A DNA stretch of 64,000 nucleotides from Thiococcus pfennigii (GCF_016583835.1 NZ_NRRW01000001.1:1-64000); one strand, 5' to 3'; positions 18,677-27,651 are shown, counted from the first letter of the stretch. Numbers and translations are program-made. The notes: generated from the letters alone by a model not told the origin.

Positions 18677-19846
18677 TCAGGCCTCTCCGCCGAGCGAGGC
18701 CGGCGCGACGAGCTCGCCGCGCTCGGCCGCGCGACGGCCGCGGAGATGATAGAGCAGGGCCGCGACCAGGGCGGTGAAGGGCGCGACCGTCACCAGGCCG
18801 AAGCTGCCGACCAGGATGTTGAGAATCTCGGCAGCGACGAACGGCGCGTTCAGGACGTTCGCGAGCGGCAGGTCCTTGGCGACGAACAACAGGAACATGC
18901 AGATGTGGCTGCTGGAGTAGGCCAGCAGCAGGGTCGTCGTCATGGTCCCGACGACGGCGCGAGCGACGCGCAGACCCGAGACGAGGTGCTCGAAGAACCC
19001 GATGTCCGGGCGATTCTGAGCGATCTCCTCCATGCTCGCGGCGATGTCCATCGCCAGGTCCATGACGGCGCCCGAGCAGGCGATGAAGACGCTGGCGATG
19101 AAGATGTCGGTGAGACGCAGTTCGTAATAACCGGAGTAGAGCAGGGTCTCGGCGAAGGGGCGCACGGCCCCGTGCAGCTGGAAGGCATGGGTAAAGGTGT
19201 AGGCCAGCGCGCAGGTCAGCAGCACGCCAAGCATCGAGCCCGCGAACGTGGCGACCCCTCGGCGATTGAGGCCACCGATCGAAAAGGTGATGCTCGCGGT
19301 CAGCAACGCGACCATCGCGAGGCCGGTCGGGATTGGCGAGAAGCCGAGCAGGACCGCCGGAAAGAACAGCTTCCACAGGACGAGCGCCGCGAAGATGAAC
19401 GAGAGGGCGGCCTTCAACCCGGTCACACCGGCGACTGCGATCAGCAGGGCGGCGAAGAGGCCGACGAGCATCAACTGCAGGTGCAGGCGGTAATGGCCGC
19501 GCGCGGCGCCGTGTTTCGGCTCACCGTCGACGACATCGTATTCCACGAGCACGATCGCCCCGGCCTCGTAGAACTCGTCGAACTCCATCTTGCCGGTGAG
19601 CCGATTGGTGATCGACATCGCGTAGCCCCGGTGCGGACCGCTCAGCAGGCGGACCTCGAGGGCCTGGGTGTCGGTCTTGACGATCAGGTTGGTGCGCACG
19701 TCGGTGTTGTCGACGGCCGTGACCAGGGCGCGGGCGTGCAGACCCGTGGTGACCGGCGAGGCCGGGGCGAGGTCGAGGAACAAGAGTCCGATGCAGATGG
19801 TCGCGAGGACCAGGGCGAAGAACCATTCGCGCCGGGTGTGGGACAT
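18677..19846 (-). CDS. YibE/F-like multi-pass membrane protein
   Basis: The 389-residue protein resembles the YibE/F family. A first membrane helix (about residues 8-28) is followed by an extracytoplasmic domain with NTDVRTNLIVKTDTQALEVRL and LVEYDVVDGEPKHG. Seven or so further helices follow, including the family block DIFIASVFIACSGAVMDLAMDIAASMEEI and the NILVGSFGLVTVAPFTALVAALLYH end. The function of the family is not established. The start MSHTRREWFF at 19846 is preferred to the upstream in-frame ATG (19912), which would put a charged tail before the first helix. Confidence 0.85.
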   Translation of the reverse strand: MSHTRREWFFALVLATICIGLLFLDLAPASPVTTGLHARALVTAVDNTDVRTNLIVKTDTQALEVRLLSGPHRGYAMSITNRLTGKMEFDEFYEAGAIVLVEYDVVDGEPKHGAARGHYRLHLQLMLVGLFAALLIAVAGVTGLKAALSFIFAALVLWKLFFPAVLLGFSPIPTGLAMVALLTASITFSIGGLNRRGVATFAGSMLGVLLTCALAYTFTHAFQLHGAVRPFAETLLYSGYYELRLTDIFIASVFIACSGAVMDLAMDIAASMEEIAQNRPDIGFFEHLVSGLRVARAVVGTMTTTLLLAYSSSHICMFLLFVAKDLPLANVLNAPFVAAEILNILVGSFGLVTVAPFTALVAALLYHLRGRRAAERGELVAPASLGGEA

Positions 19847-19877
19847 GGCGGTGTCTACCCTCGGAAGACGAACGAAC

Positions 19878-19904
19878 GCGGCGCCGCTGGGGCAGCGGCG
19901 CCGC
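19878..19904. terminator. Hairpin terminator after the alkaline phosphatase gene
   Basis: A perfect 12-bp stem (gcggcgccgctg with cagcggcgccgc) closes a ggg loop, 36 bp past the phosphatase stop. On the minus strand it is followed by gttcgttcgtcttcc, which is only moderately T-rich. It separates the phosphatase from the YibE/F-like gene. Confidence 0.55.
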
Positions 19905-19939
19905 GCAGTCACAGGACAGGAGACCGATGGCGCAGACGG

Positions 19940-21427
19940 CTATTTGGCGACCGGCAGGTTCCCGAGGCGCATCACCTTGCCCAGACGCTTGGCGATGTCG
20001 GTGTTGTCGTAGAAGCCGGCGAAGGCGACGGCGCCAGGACCCTTGGCGAAGAGCGGGACCGGCACGCCCGTGTGCGCGTACGAGGTCCAGCCGATGCTGG
20101 CGTTCTCGTTCAGGATGTGCGTGATGGTCACGACGATCGGCTCGTAGCCACCGTAGAGCAGGTTGTTCTCGGCGGTCGTGTTGTCGTTCTCGCCGGACAT
20201 GGACTTGTCGTAGGCGTCCTCCAGCTTCTCCTTCTGGTAGTTGTTGAGCGCATCCCAGACGAGACCGAACTCCGACTCCAGCAGGCCGACCATGTCGGCG
20301 TTCGAGGCCAGGTTGTTCGGATTCTCCCAATCGTAGCCGGCGGCATAGGTCGCCTTGTGATCGGCCCACGCGTTCTGCCCGAAGTACTCGTAGCTGTGCT
20401 CTTGGTTGAGGAGCTTCTCGTAGTAGGCCTTGTACGCGGTCGTCGCATGACCGATCGTCATGCCACCGGTCTCGTGGTCGCCGGTGACGACGACCAGGGT
20501 CTGGGCCGGGTGTTGCGCCTGGAAGTTCAGCGCGACGCCGACTGCGGCGTCGAAGTCCAGCACATCGCCGATGACCGCAACGGCGTCGTTGGCATGGCCC
20601 GCCCAGTCGATCTTGCCGCCTTCGACCATGATGAAGAAGCCGGGGTCGCGACGGTCGCCGCCGTACAGGTTGGCGATCGCGACCTCGGTCATCTCCGCGA
20701 GCGATAGGTTGCCTTGCGGCTTGTCGATCGCGTAGGGCATCGCGGAACTCGAATCCAGCTCCGGATTGATCGCGACGACCTTGTCCAACGGTTGGTTCTT
20801 CAGCGCCAGGATGGAGTCCCGATCGTTGAGCACGGTATAGCCCTGACCCGCCAGATAGTCCCACAGCGCGGTATCGGCCCTGTGAAGGCCGCCGCCACCG
20901 AAGAACTCGTAACCCGAATCGGCCAGCATCCCGGCGATACCGTAATAGTCGTTGCGGCTCGGCACGTTCGCGTAATAGGCGGCCGGGGTGGCGTGGTTGA
21001 GGGAGACGCTGGAGAGGACGCCGACCTTCATGCCCTTCTCGTGGGCCAGCTCGGCGATGCTCTTGTAGTTGGTGGTCAGATCGGCATCCATCCCGATGGT
21101 GCCGCTCTTGGTCTTGATACCACTGGCGAAGGCCGTCGCCGAGGAGGCCGAATCGGTCATCAGCGCATAGGCGTCGTAGGTCGTCTGCATGCCGAGGACC
21201 GGCATCTTGGACATGTTCAGGCGATTCTCCGGCCGGAGCAGGTCCTCGGCCACGGTGGCATCGCCCCCGTTGATGGTCGTCAGATAGGCCTCCGTTGCCT
21301 GGATCTGGGTGGCCGACATCCCGTCGCCGAGGAAGAAGAAGACGTATTTCGGTGCGGCGCTCGCCAGGGTCGTCACCGCCAGCAGGGCGACGCCGAGCAG
21401 GGTGACGGAAAGCTGTCTGAGGTTCAT
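19940..21427 (-). CDS. phoA: Alkaline phosphatase (PhoA family), exported
   Basis: This periplasmic phosphomonoesterase of 495 residues has a signal peptide (to about residue 24, ending ASA). Family motifs are the first metal-binding Asp in FFLGDGMS, the nucleophilic Ser in MTDSASSATAFASG, GGKIDWAGHANDA (metal-binding Asp and His) and VVTGDHETGGM. A His near the end (SYAHTGVPVP) completes the metal site. The ribosome site gaggcag precedes ATG 21427. A candidate Pho box lies about 135 bp upstream. The gene appears monocistronic, with a hairpin after it. The symbol refers to the family; orthology to E. coli phoA is not shown. Confidence 0.93.
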   Translation of the reverse strand: MNLRQLSVTLLGVALLAVTTLASAAPKYVFFFLGDGMSATQIQATEAYLTTINGGDATVAEDLLRPENRLNMSKMPVLGMQTTYDAYALMTDSASSATAFASGIKTKSGTIGMDADLTTNYKSIAELAHEKGMKVGVLSSVSLNHATPAAYYANVPSRNDYYGIAGMLADSGYEFFGGGGLHRADTALWDYLAGQGYTVLNDRDSILALKNQPLDKVVAINPELDSSSAMPYAIDKPQGNLSLAEMTEVAIANLYGGDRRDPGFFIMVEGGKIDWAGHANDAVAVIGDVLDFDAAVGVALNFQAQHPAQTLVVVTGDHETGGMTIGHATTAYKAYYEKLLNQEHSYEYFGQNAWADHKATYAAGYDWENPNNLASNADMVGLLESEFGLVWDALNNYQKEKLEDAYDKSMSGENDNTTAENNLLYGGYEPIVVTITHILNENASIGWTSYAHTGVPVPLFAKGPGAVAFAGFYDNTDIAKRLGKVMRLGNLPVAK

Positions 21428-21560
21428 CGAACAACTGCCTCGCTTGATCTATAGATACGATGAGCTGGGACGGTTGCCGACAGGCGCTCGGGCGTGGCCC
21501 GTCGACGCGGCCCACTCTAGCGAGCGACCTTGTCGATCCTGTGATTGGCGGTTTAAGAGT

Positions 21561-21580
21561 TGATGACGAAGCCGTGACGC
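21561..21580 (-). promoter_or_regulatory. Candidate Pho box upstream of phoA
   Basis: On the minus strand two GTCA cores lie exactly 11 bp apart (gcgtcac, ggct, tcgtcat). PhoB sites are two 7-bp repeats of the type CTGTCAT with the same 11-bp period. The site is about 135 bp before the phosphatase ATG and reads toward it. Only the GTCA cores match well, so this is a candidate. Confidence 0.4.
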
Positions 21581-21715
21581 CGACCGGCTCGGCGGGGCGC
21601 GACGAATCGCTCAGGTGCGAGGGGCAGGGCGACGTCGTGCAGGCACCGCGGCGAATGCCGGGGGCGTTGGCACGATGAGGAAGGTTTCGAAAGCGAGCGT
21701 TACAGCTCGGTCTTC

Positions 21716-21984
21716 GATGTCGGGTTAGGCTGCGTCAGCGAGCATGCCGGGGCGTCGGCACGGCGGCCGCTGAGAAAGGACGGGCCGCGCGCGCCGTGAC
21801 CCGACGGGTGGCAACGTGGCTCCGAGTAACGCCGCTGCCGGGTTACGGCGCGCGCAATCCTTTGTTTTACCGGGACCGCCGTGCCAGCGCGCCTAACCCG
21901 ACTACGGGCCGTACCATCGGCACAGGCGACGCCGGCGGATCAGAACGGATCCGCCGTGTCTCGGGAATAGCGCAGTCTTGCACT
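21716..21984. repeat. Dispersed inverted-repeat cluster (two units)
   Basis: Two units are seen, each starting or ending with forms of TCGGGTTA and TAACCCGA next to GCGCGC runs: one from about 21718 to 21806, one from about 21836 to 21908. The same arrangement recurs at 26.3-26.75 kb and 32.3-32.47 kb. The second unit continues into a stretch shared with 33.23 kb that ends at the stop codon of the L,D-transpeptidase gene. No gene is supported here; together with the phosphatase leader it fills the gap 21428-21982. Confidence 0.7.
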
Positions 21985-21987
21985 AGG
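21954..21987. repeat. Gene-end motif copy 1 (shared with 33234-33262)
   Basis: The sequence tctcgggaatagcgcagtct and the following tgcactag closely match 33234-33262. On the minus strand it starts with the TAG stop codon of the L,D-transpeptidase gene and runs downstream. The second copy likewise begins at the stop of an unrelated coding remnant. Confidence 0.6.
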
Positions 21988-22558
21988 GCAGAATCCGGAT
22001 CGGCGTGCCGTTCGGCACCAACCTCCAGATCTCGTCCATCTCGTCGTTGGTGACGGCGATGCAACCGTCGGTCCAATCCCGGCCCAGGTACTCCCGGCGC
22101 ACCGCATCCGAGACGATGTAGTTGGGGTGACCGTGGATCATGATCATGCCGCCCGGGTTGTCGCCCATCATGCGGGCCAGCAGGACGTCCTGCTCGTTCG
22201 GATAGGAGATGTGGATCGCCTTGTAGAAATTGCTGTTGGGATTGCGCCAATCGAGCACGTAGTCCCCCTCGGGGGTGCGCTTGTCGCCCTCGCGCTGCTT
22301 GTGACCGATCGGGTTGCCGCCGAGCGCGACGCGGTACTCGCGCAGGACCTTCCCGTCGCCCTTGAGTTGGAGCCGACGCGCCGACTTCTCGACGACGACC
22401 TGATCGACGACCAGGGGTCGCTCGGGCGGCCTGGTCGTGCAGCCGCCGAGGATCAGCAGCAGGGCGGCGAGGGCGAGGGCGCCCCACCGCAGCCAAGGGC
22501 GGGGCGCCGAGGGCGGGTGACGCCGATTTGCGGCCGATGTGGGTTCAGGGGACGACAT
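21983..22558 (-). CDS. L,D-transpeptidase (YkuD) family lipoprotein
   Basis: The 191-residue protein has an N-terminal hydrophobic segment ending in a lipobox (ALLLILGGCTT), so it should be a lipoprotein. The catalytic domain has MIMIHGHPNY and then DWTDGCIAVTNDEMDEIW, the H-x14-20-[ST]-x-GC-[IV] signature with a nucleophilic Cys; here Asp-Gly precedes the Cys. Such enzymes make or trim 3-3 peptidoglycan cross-links or attach lipoproteins; the YafK-like sub-branch is the closest by eye. ATG 22558 puts the signal near the N-terminus; the frame is open to 22636. Its stop codon coincides with a shared repeat motif. Confidence 0.88.
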   Translation of the reverse strand: MSSPEPTSAANRRHPPSAPRPWLRWGALALAALLLILGGCTTRPPERPLVVDQVVVEKSARRLQLKGDGKVLREYRVALGGNPIGHKQREGDKRTPEGDYVLDWRNPNSNFYKAIHISYPNEQDVLLARMMGDNPGGMIMIHGHPNYIVSDAVRREYLGRDWTDGCIAVTNDEMDEIWRLVPNGTPIRILP

Positions 22559-22710
22559 GTCGGCTACCGGATAGGGCGAGGGATGCGGCGAGATCTGAAG
22601 CGAATTGGGAGGAATTCTAGGCAAGGGGCTGAACAAAAAAAAGAGGGTGGATCCTAGGCTGTCGCGGCCCTTGCCCCCCGCTGCGCGGCCCCTCGGTCGA
22701 CGCAGGCGAG

Positions 22711-23898
22711 CTACAGGGCGCGGAGGAAGAAGGTCTTCAGGTACGCCGTCTCGGCGATCGCCGGATGGACCGGATGGTCCGGCCCCTGCTGGCCGGTCTC
22801 CAGCAGCTGGAGCGTGCGGCCAGCCCGGCGCGCGGCCTGCTGCACTGCCCCGAGAAATGCCTCGCGATCCATATGGAAGGAACAGGACGAGGTGACCAGC
22901 AACCCACCCGGCTCCAGGACCTCGAGACCCAGGCGATTGAGCCGCTGGTAGGCCTGCGCACCCTCGCGGGCGTCCTTGCGCCGTTTGACGAACGCAGGCG
23001 GGTCCAGGATGACCAGATCGAAGCGTTCCGCGCCATCGCGTAGCCCGCGCAGGACCTCGAAGGCATCGCCGGCCAGGGGCCGGATCCGGCCCGCAACACC
23101 GTTGCGCGCGGCATTCTCCATCAGGCGCTCCAGCGCCGGCCCGGAGCTGTCGACGCAGGTGACCCGCTCGGCACCGCGCACCGCCGCCGACACGCCCCAG
23201 GCGCCGACATAGCTGCAGACGTCGAGGACCCGCCCGGCGATCCCAAACCGCGACAGCCGGGCGCGGTTCTCGGCCTGGTCGTAGAACCAGCCGGTCTTCT
23301 GGCCGGTGAGCGGAGAGACGAGGAAATGGGCCCCGGTTTCGATCAGCTCGAGCGTCTCCGGCGCCGTCCCGAGGACCGTCTCGACCGACTGCGGCAGGCC
23401 CTCGAGCTCTCGCACGGCGATGTCGTTGCGCAGCACGATCGCGGTCGGTCGCAGGAGCTGCTCCAGGGCGGTGAGGATGGCCGCGCGCTCGCGCTCCATG
23501 CCGGCCGTCGTCAGCTGCACCGCGAGGAGGTCAGCGTAGCGGTCGACGATGAGGCCGGGCAGGCCATCGGACTCACCGAAGACCAGGCGGTAGAATGGCC
23601 GTTGGTAGAGCCGGGCGCGCAGTTCCAATGCGCTGCGCAGGCGCTCGGCCCACAGGGCCGGCCCAGGCGGGCGCGCGCGATCACGGCTGATCAGGCGGGC
23701 ACAGATCAGCGAGTGGGGGTTGACATGGGCATAGCCGAGCCAGCGGTCGCTGTGACCGACAACGGCCACCGTCTGCCCGGGCTCCAGCCCCTTGAGCGGC
23801 GTCGCCCGGGTATCGACCTCGTTGCTGTAGATCCAGCAGTGACCGGCAAGCAGTCGGCGCTCCTGGTCCTTCAAGAGGCGTAGGACCGCGATCGTCAT
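22711..23898 (-). CDS. rlmI: 23S rRNA (cytosine-C5)-methyltransferase RlmI-like
   Basis: This class I SAM methyltransferase has 395 residues. An N-terminal PUA domain (LLKDQERRLLAGHCWIYSNEV) is followed by the EEHD-like region and the Rossmann core with VLDVCSYVGAWGVSAA (SAM binding). DLVILDPPAF is the catalytic-site motif and LLVTSSCSFHM carries the nucleophilic Cys. E. coli RlmI methylates C1962 of 23S rRNA. ATG 23898 follows aaggagcc, which decides the start over the upstream in-frame ATG. Confidence 0.92.
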   Translation of the reverse strand: MTIAVLRLLKDQERRLLAGHCWIYSNEVDTRATPLKGLEPGQTVAVVGHSDRWLGYAHVNPHSLICARLISRDRARPPGPALWAERLRSALELRARLYQRPFYRLVFGESDGLPGLIVDRYADLLAVQLTTAGMERERAAILTALEQLLRPTAIVLRNDIAVRELEGLPQSVETVLGTAPETLELIETGAHFLVSPLTGQKTGWFYDQAENRARLSRFGIAGRVLDVCSYVGAWGVSAAVRGAERVTCVDSSGPALERLMENAARNGVAGRIRPLAGDAFEVLRGLRDGAERFDLVILDPPAFVKRRKDAREGAQAYQRLNRLGLEVLEPGGLLVTSSCSFHMDREAFLGAVQQAARRAGRTLQLLETGQQGPDHPVHPAIAETAYLKTFFLRAL

Positions 23899-24069
23899 CG
23901 TGATGGCTCCTTCAGGTGCTCTTCGCGAAAAGGCCATTCTCGCAGAAGCAGGGCGGCTCGGTCGGGTTGAATTCCCGCCCGCCGCCCTTCACCCAAGCCC
24001 GAACCGCGGTTGTCGCGATCGCCCCGGTCGGGCACGAGGCGCACGCGCACAGAAACGGAGATCGATCGG

Positions 24070-24663
24070 ATGATACTGAACGCGATCATTGGCGACACCG
24101 TCTACAGCCTGAACGTGCCCGACGCCTTCCTCGCGCAGGCCGCGGACTATTTCGACAGGCTCGACCGCGACATGGACGACGGCTGGCAGATGAGCCGAGA
24201 GTGGGTCCCGAGCCCGTCGCGGCTGGAGCGCTGCCAGATCGTCGCCGACAAGCTGCTGACCGCACTGGAGAACGAGAACGACAAGCTCGGCCGCCTCATG
24301 GCCGGCTACATCCTGAGCCGCCTGCCGCGGGTCGCCGCCGTCGAGCCGGACACCACCGGTGAGATCCAGAATACACGCTTTCAATTCCACGACGAGCCAG
24401 CGGTCGTTGCGGACGAGCGCCGAAGCGACCGGCCCGTACCGTCGGGCGCCGGGCTCGACCGGCTCGCCGCGCTCGAACAGGCCGGCAACCAGGTGACCAG
24501 GGTCTTCAAGGTCGGCAAGGGCTTTCGCTTCTCGGTCTACGACCACGCCAGCGCGTCCTGGCAGGACTCGCCCCTGGTGGCCGACCGCGAGGAGGCCGAA
24601 CGGCTGCGGCAGATCGCCGTCAAGGCGCGCTACGAGCATCTGCTGCGCGGTGCCGCGCCCTGA
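24070..24663 (+). CDS. Conserved-type hypothetical protein
   Basis: This 197-residue soluble protein begins MILNAIIGDTVYSLNVPDAF after a ggag-type site. It has an acidic helical N-terminal half (DYFDRLDRDMDDGWQMSREW, then a helix with KLLTALENENDKLGRLMAGYIL). The C-terminal half has the segment VFKVGKGFRFSVYDHASASWQDSPLV and a final helix. There is no signal peptide or membrane helix. It is divergent from rlmI. I do not recognise a family with a known function; coding character is supported by the start site and lack of competing frames. Confidence 0.75.
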   Translation: MILNAIIGDTVYSLNVPDAFLAQAADYFDRLDRDMDDGWQMSREWVPSPSRLERCQIVADKLLTALENENDKLGRLMAGYILSRLPRVAAVEPDTTGEIQNTRFQFHDEPAVVADERRSDRPVPSGAGLDRLAALEQAGNQVTRVFKVGKGFRFSVYDHASASWQDSPLVADREEAERLRQIAVKARYEHLLRGAAP

Positions 24664-24710
24664 ACCGAGCGGCGGCTGTCATCAGACGCCGGGCGTAGCC
24701 CCCGCGCGCG

Positions 24711-25337
24711 TCAGCGAGGCGGCCAGCCGTATCCGGGCGGGCCGAACGGCGCCGGCGGCGGGTAGGGATAAGGCCATTCGGGATTGCCCGGTACCTGGTT
24801 CATCTGCTCCCAAAGGGCGCGACGCTCGGCCTCTACGGACTCGAGCATGGCCCTGTACTCGGCGAGGACGCGGGCACGATGCTCCGCCAACGGGTCGCGA
24901 TCCGGTGGTGCCGCGGCGGTTGGTCCCTGATCGGTCGGCGATGCGGGCTGCGTGTTGGGGTCGGGCGCGGCGTCAGGTGCCGTGCTTGCCGCGCCGCCGA
25001 TCGGCTGCGGGGCAGGGGCCTCGCGCAGTGCGACCGGCGGTGTGCCAGGTTCGGGCGCCCCACCGATGCGCGGTTCGATCGGGCCTGCCGGCGCCTCGCG
25101 CCCCGCCGTCCTAGGCCCAGCTGCTGTCTCGGGTGTCGGCGGTGTGGGCTCGGTCGGGGCTTGCGCAGGCGCCGAGGCGGGACGATCGACCCCGCGCATC
25201 GCGTCCCCGTCGGGGTCGCGCTCGTTGACCGCATCCAGATAGAAGATGCCGAAGCCGATGACCAGCAACCACAGCAGCGCCTTTGGCCAGAGCTGCCGCT
25301 TGCGGGGGGTCTCCAAGGATGTTTCCGCTTCCGCCAT
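24711..25337 (-). CDS. Hypothetical single-pass membrane protein, Pro/Ala-rich
   Basis: The 208-residue protein has a short cytoplasmic N-terminus, one membrane helix (ALLWLLVIGFGIFYLDAV, about residues 19-37), and a long Pro/Ala/Thr/Gly-rich linker. A helical segment (AEHRARVLAEYRAMLESVEAERRALWEQM) and a Pro/Tyr/Gly tail (YPYPPPAPFGPPGYGWPP) follow. It is likely a periplasmic protein tethered to the inner membrane. No enzyme domain is seen and no function can be given. Confidence 0.7.
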   Translation of the reverse strand: MAEAETSLETPRKRQLWPKALLWLLVIGFGIFYLDAVNERDPDGDAMRGVDRPASAPAQAPTEPTPPTPETAAGPRTAGREAPAGPIEPRIGGAPEPGTPPVALREAPAPQPIGGAASTAPDAAPDPNTQPASPTDQGPTAAAPPDRDPLAEHRARVLAEYRAMLESVEAERRALWEQMNQVPGNPEWPYPYPPPAPFGPPGYGWPPR

Positions 25338-25391
25338 CTTTGGTTGTCTCCGTGAGACCGGGGCGATGGCCGGGATCGACGAACCCGCGCC

Positions 25392-26135
25392 TTACGCCCC
25401 GGACGGGGTCAATGCTGTGAGGATCTGCTCGATGCGCCCCGTGCACAGGGCAACATTCGCAGCGATTTCGGACATCTGGATCTCGCCTTCCACCTTGCCC
25501 GCCGCCCAGTTGACGACGAAGGCCAGGCTCGCGTAGCAGAGCCCAAGCTCCCGGGCCAGGGCCGCCTCGGGCATCCCGGTCATCCCCACCAGGTCGCAGC
25601 CGTCGCGCTCCAGGCGCCGCACCTCGGCCGCCGTCTCCAGCCGGGGTCCCTGGGTCGCGCCGTAGACGGCATGCGCGACGATTTCGACCCCGCTCGACTC
25701 GGCGGCGCGCCGCAGATCCTCGCGCAGGCTGGCGCAGTAGGGCGCCGAGAAATCGATGTGCACGACCTCGCCGTCGTCGTTGTCGTGGTAGGTCTGGACC
25801 CGACCGTAAGTGTAGTCGATGAGCTGGTCGGGAACGGCCAAGACGCAAGGGCCGAAGGCGGGGGTGATGCCACCGACCGCACCCAGTCCGACGATGTGCG
25901 AGGCGCCGGCCTCGCGCAGCGCCCAGAGGTTGGCGCGGTAGTTGATACGATGCGGCGGGATCGTGTGTCCGACACCGTGCCGTGGCAGGAACAGGACCTC
26001 GTGCTCGCCGAGCAAGGCACGCGAGACGGGGGCCGATGGCGGGCCGTACGGCGTCGTCGAGGCACCGGCGACGGCGCCCTCGATGCCCCTGATCGCCTTG
26101 AATCCGGAACCCCCAATGATCGCTAATCGCCCCAT
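25392..26135 (-). CDS. S-methyl-5'-thioinosine phosphorylase (MTIP family)
   Basis: This purine nucleoside phosphorylase-like enzyme of 247 residues starts MGRLAIIGGSGF. It shows FLPRHGVGHTIPPHRINYRANLWAL, IDYTYGRVQTYHD, the sugar and base-binding TQGPRLETAAEVRRLERDGCDLVGMTGMPEAALA, and VVNWAAGK. The pattern matches the Pseudomonas PA3004 type, which cleaves 5'-methylthioinosine to hypoxanthine and 5-methylthioribose 1-phosphate in methylthioadenosine salvage. True MTA phosphorylase cannot be excluded by eye. The upstream frame is repeat DNA and not part of the gene. Confidence 0.85.
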   Translation of the reverse strand: MGRLAIIGGSGFKAIRGIEGAVAGASTTPYGPPSAPVSRALLGEHEVLFLPRHGVGHTIPPHRINYRANLWALREAGASHIVGLGAVGGITPAFGPCVLAVPDQLIDYTYGRVQTYHDNDDGEVVHIDFSAPYCASLREDLRRAAESSGVEIVAHAVYGATQGPRLETAAEVRRLERDGCDLVGMTGMPEAALARELGLCYASLAFVVNWAAGKVEGEIQMSEIAANVALCTGRIEQILTALTPSGA

Positions 26136-26299
26136 CGTCTCGCTTCCCAAGATTGACCCGAAGTTGGACCAGGGCGCCGCGGCGACGCCCTGCCGGCGCG
26201 GGCGTCTGGCAACACCGCCTGTTTCAGAGTCGCGAGATTTTACAGAAGGCGTCCCATGTAAGCCAACGAACGGCCGAGACCGGGGCGAGGCGGATCCGT

Positions 26300-26745
26300 T
26301 CTGATCCGCGGGGGGTGCCGACGAGGCGTACCGGCGGACTCCGTCGGCGTTGCCTGGACCGGTGGTACGGCCCGTGGTCGAGTTAGGCGCGCTGGCACGG
26401 CCTTCGATGAGCAGGCACGGGCGGCGCGCGCCGTAACCCGACGGGCGGCTGCATCTTTCACGGTAAACGACTGAATATGAAGCCACGTAGGTCGGGTTAG
26501 GCGCGCTGGCACGGCCTTCGATGCGAAAGAACAGGCCGGGCGCGCGCCGTAACCCGACAGCGGCGTCGTTCGGTGCCGCGTCGTCGGCCGTCGGGTTAGG
26601 CCCCTCGGGGCCGACCCGACCGAGCCACGTAGGTCGGGTGAGGCGCGACGGCACGGCGGTCGCTGAGCAAGAAGGGCTTGAGCGCGCCGTAACCCGACGG
26701 CCTTGTTCTGAGCCGCATTGCCGGCTGTCGGATAAGGCCGCAGAA
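26300..26745. repeat. Dispersed inverted-repeat cluster (three to four units)
   Basis: This holds tandem units of the form gtcgggttaggcgcgctgg, then a variable loop, then gcgcgccgtaacccgac. Units start near 26370, 26482, 26589 and 26629. Arms are mutual reverse complements at the TCGGGTTA/TAACCCGA core; loops differ. One flank repeats the cggatcc/ggatccg context seen at 21.9 kb. The 666-base interval 26136-26801 has no supported gene; open frames in it are made of repeat sequence. Confidence 0.75.
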
Positions 26746-26801
26746 CGGATCAGCCCTGGAGAGCGGGGCGTGCCGGTGGCGCCGCCAGCGGCGGCACCGA
26801 T

Positions 26802-27419
26802 CTAGGGCGCCGGCGCATCGACGAAGGTGACGACGAAACTGACCGGCACCGCATGGCTGATGCTTTCGAGGCCGGCGATCTCCCGCAGCCTCTCGATGCC
26901 GCTCGTCAGGCCGAACTTCGCCACCTCGACGATCACCGGCTTGACGCTCGCGACCATGAGGGTATCGTCCGCGACCTTGGCGACCTGGAGGGTGAGAATC
27001 ATGGGCTGGCGTTCGCCGTGCAGCGATAGGATGCCTTCAGCCGCGGTGGTGGCGATCTCGCCGGGTGTCATGTCGGCGAGGAGCGCGCCGTCGATCTTCG
27101 CCGTCAACCTCGCCTCCTTATAGTCGGCGGTCTCGAAGAGCAACTCGCGCATCCGCTCGTTGCGGATCGGGATCAGGGTCTCGACGCTGTCGAGCCGCAG
27201 TGCGATCTCGACTCGCCCCTCCTCATCGACGGTACCAGACATCTCCTTGAACGTATTGACCTCAGCCGTATCCTTGGCCTTGATCGAGACGAAGGCGAGA
27301 TGTGAGCGCTCGGGATCGAGCGACCAGTCAGCGGATGCCGCGCCGGCGAACGCGGCGAGCAACCAGGCCGATAACACCAACGATGCAGTCATTGTGCGAG
27401 GGCGACCCGTGACAGTCAT
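26802..27419 (-). CDS. YceI family periplasmic protein
   Basis: The 205-residue protein has a signal peptide (to about residue 30, ending ASA) followed by a lipocalin-like YceI domain: DWSLDPERSHLAFVSIKA at the start, then VEIALRLDSVETLIPIRNERMRELLF. The family binds isoprenoid or other lipid-like ligands; specific roles are mostly unknown. ATG 27419 has ggag at a good distance. It lies between a repeat cluster and the glycine-zipper gene, on the same strand as the latter. Confidence 0.88.
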   Translation of the reverse strand: MTVTGRPRTMTASLVLSAWLLAAFAGAASADWSLDPERSHLAFVSIKAKDTAEVNTFKEMSGTVDEEGRVEIALRLDSVETLIPIRNERMRELLFETADYKEARLTAKIDGALLADMTPGEIATTAAEGILSLHGERQPMILTLQVAKVADDTLMVASVKPVIVEVAKFGLTSGIERLREIAGLESISHAVPVSFVVTFVDAPAP

Positions 27420-27545
27420 GGCAGTCTCCGTGCGGCGTCGATGTGCGTGTCTGTCAACACATGGGGCGTCGTGCATCTCGCGGCAAGGCGCAAACCCGGC
27501 GCAATAACGTTGAAGAACCCGATCGGGGCACCCGCGTCCTCGCGT

Positions 27546-27580
27546 CGGGGCCGTTGTCCGGATCCCGGACGACGGCCCCG
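27546..27580. terminator. 16-bp hairpin downstream of the glycine-zipper gene
   Basis: The arms at 27546-27561 and 27565-27580 pair fully except for one G-U; the loop is three bases. On the minus strand it follows the glycine-zipper lipoprotein gene and precedes yceI. There is no strong T-run. Confidence 0.45.
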
Positions 27581-27651
27581 CGCGCGACCTGATCCGGCGC
27601 CGCTCGCGGCACGGAGGCGATGCTCGGCCGCGACCGCTCCGGTGGTCATGG

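Noticed and set aside
18488-20707. 739-codon plus-strand frame
   Set aside because: It runs antisense to the YibE/F-like gene and alkaline phosphatase, which have clear signatures. Its composition is Gly/Asp/Arg-rich filler.
26521-26805. 94-codon plus-strand frame
   Set aside because: It consists of the dispersed repeat read as protein.
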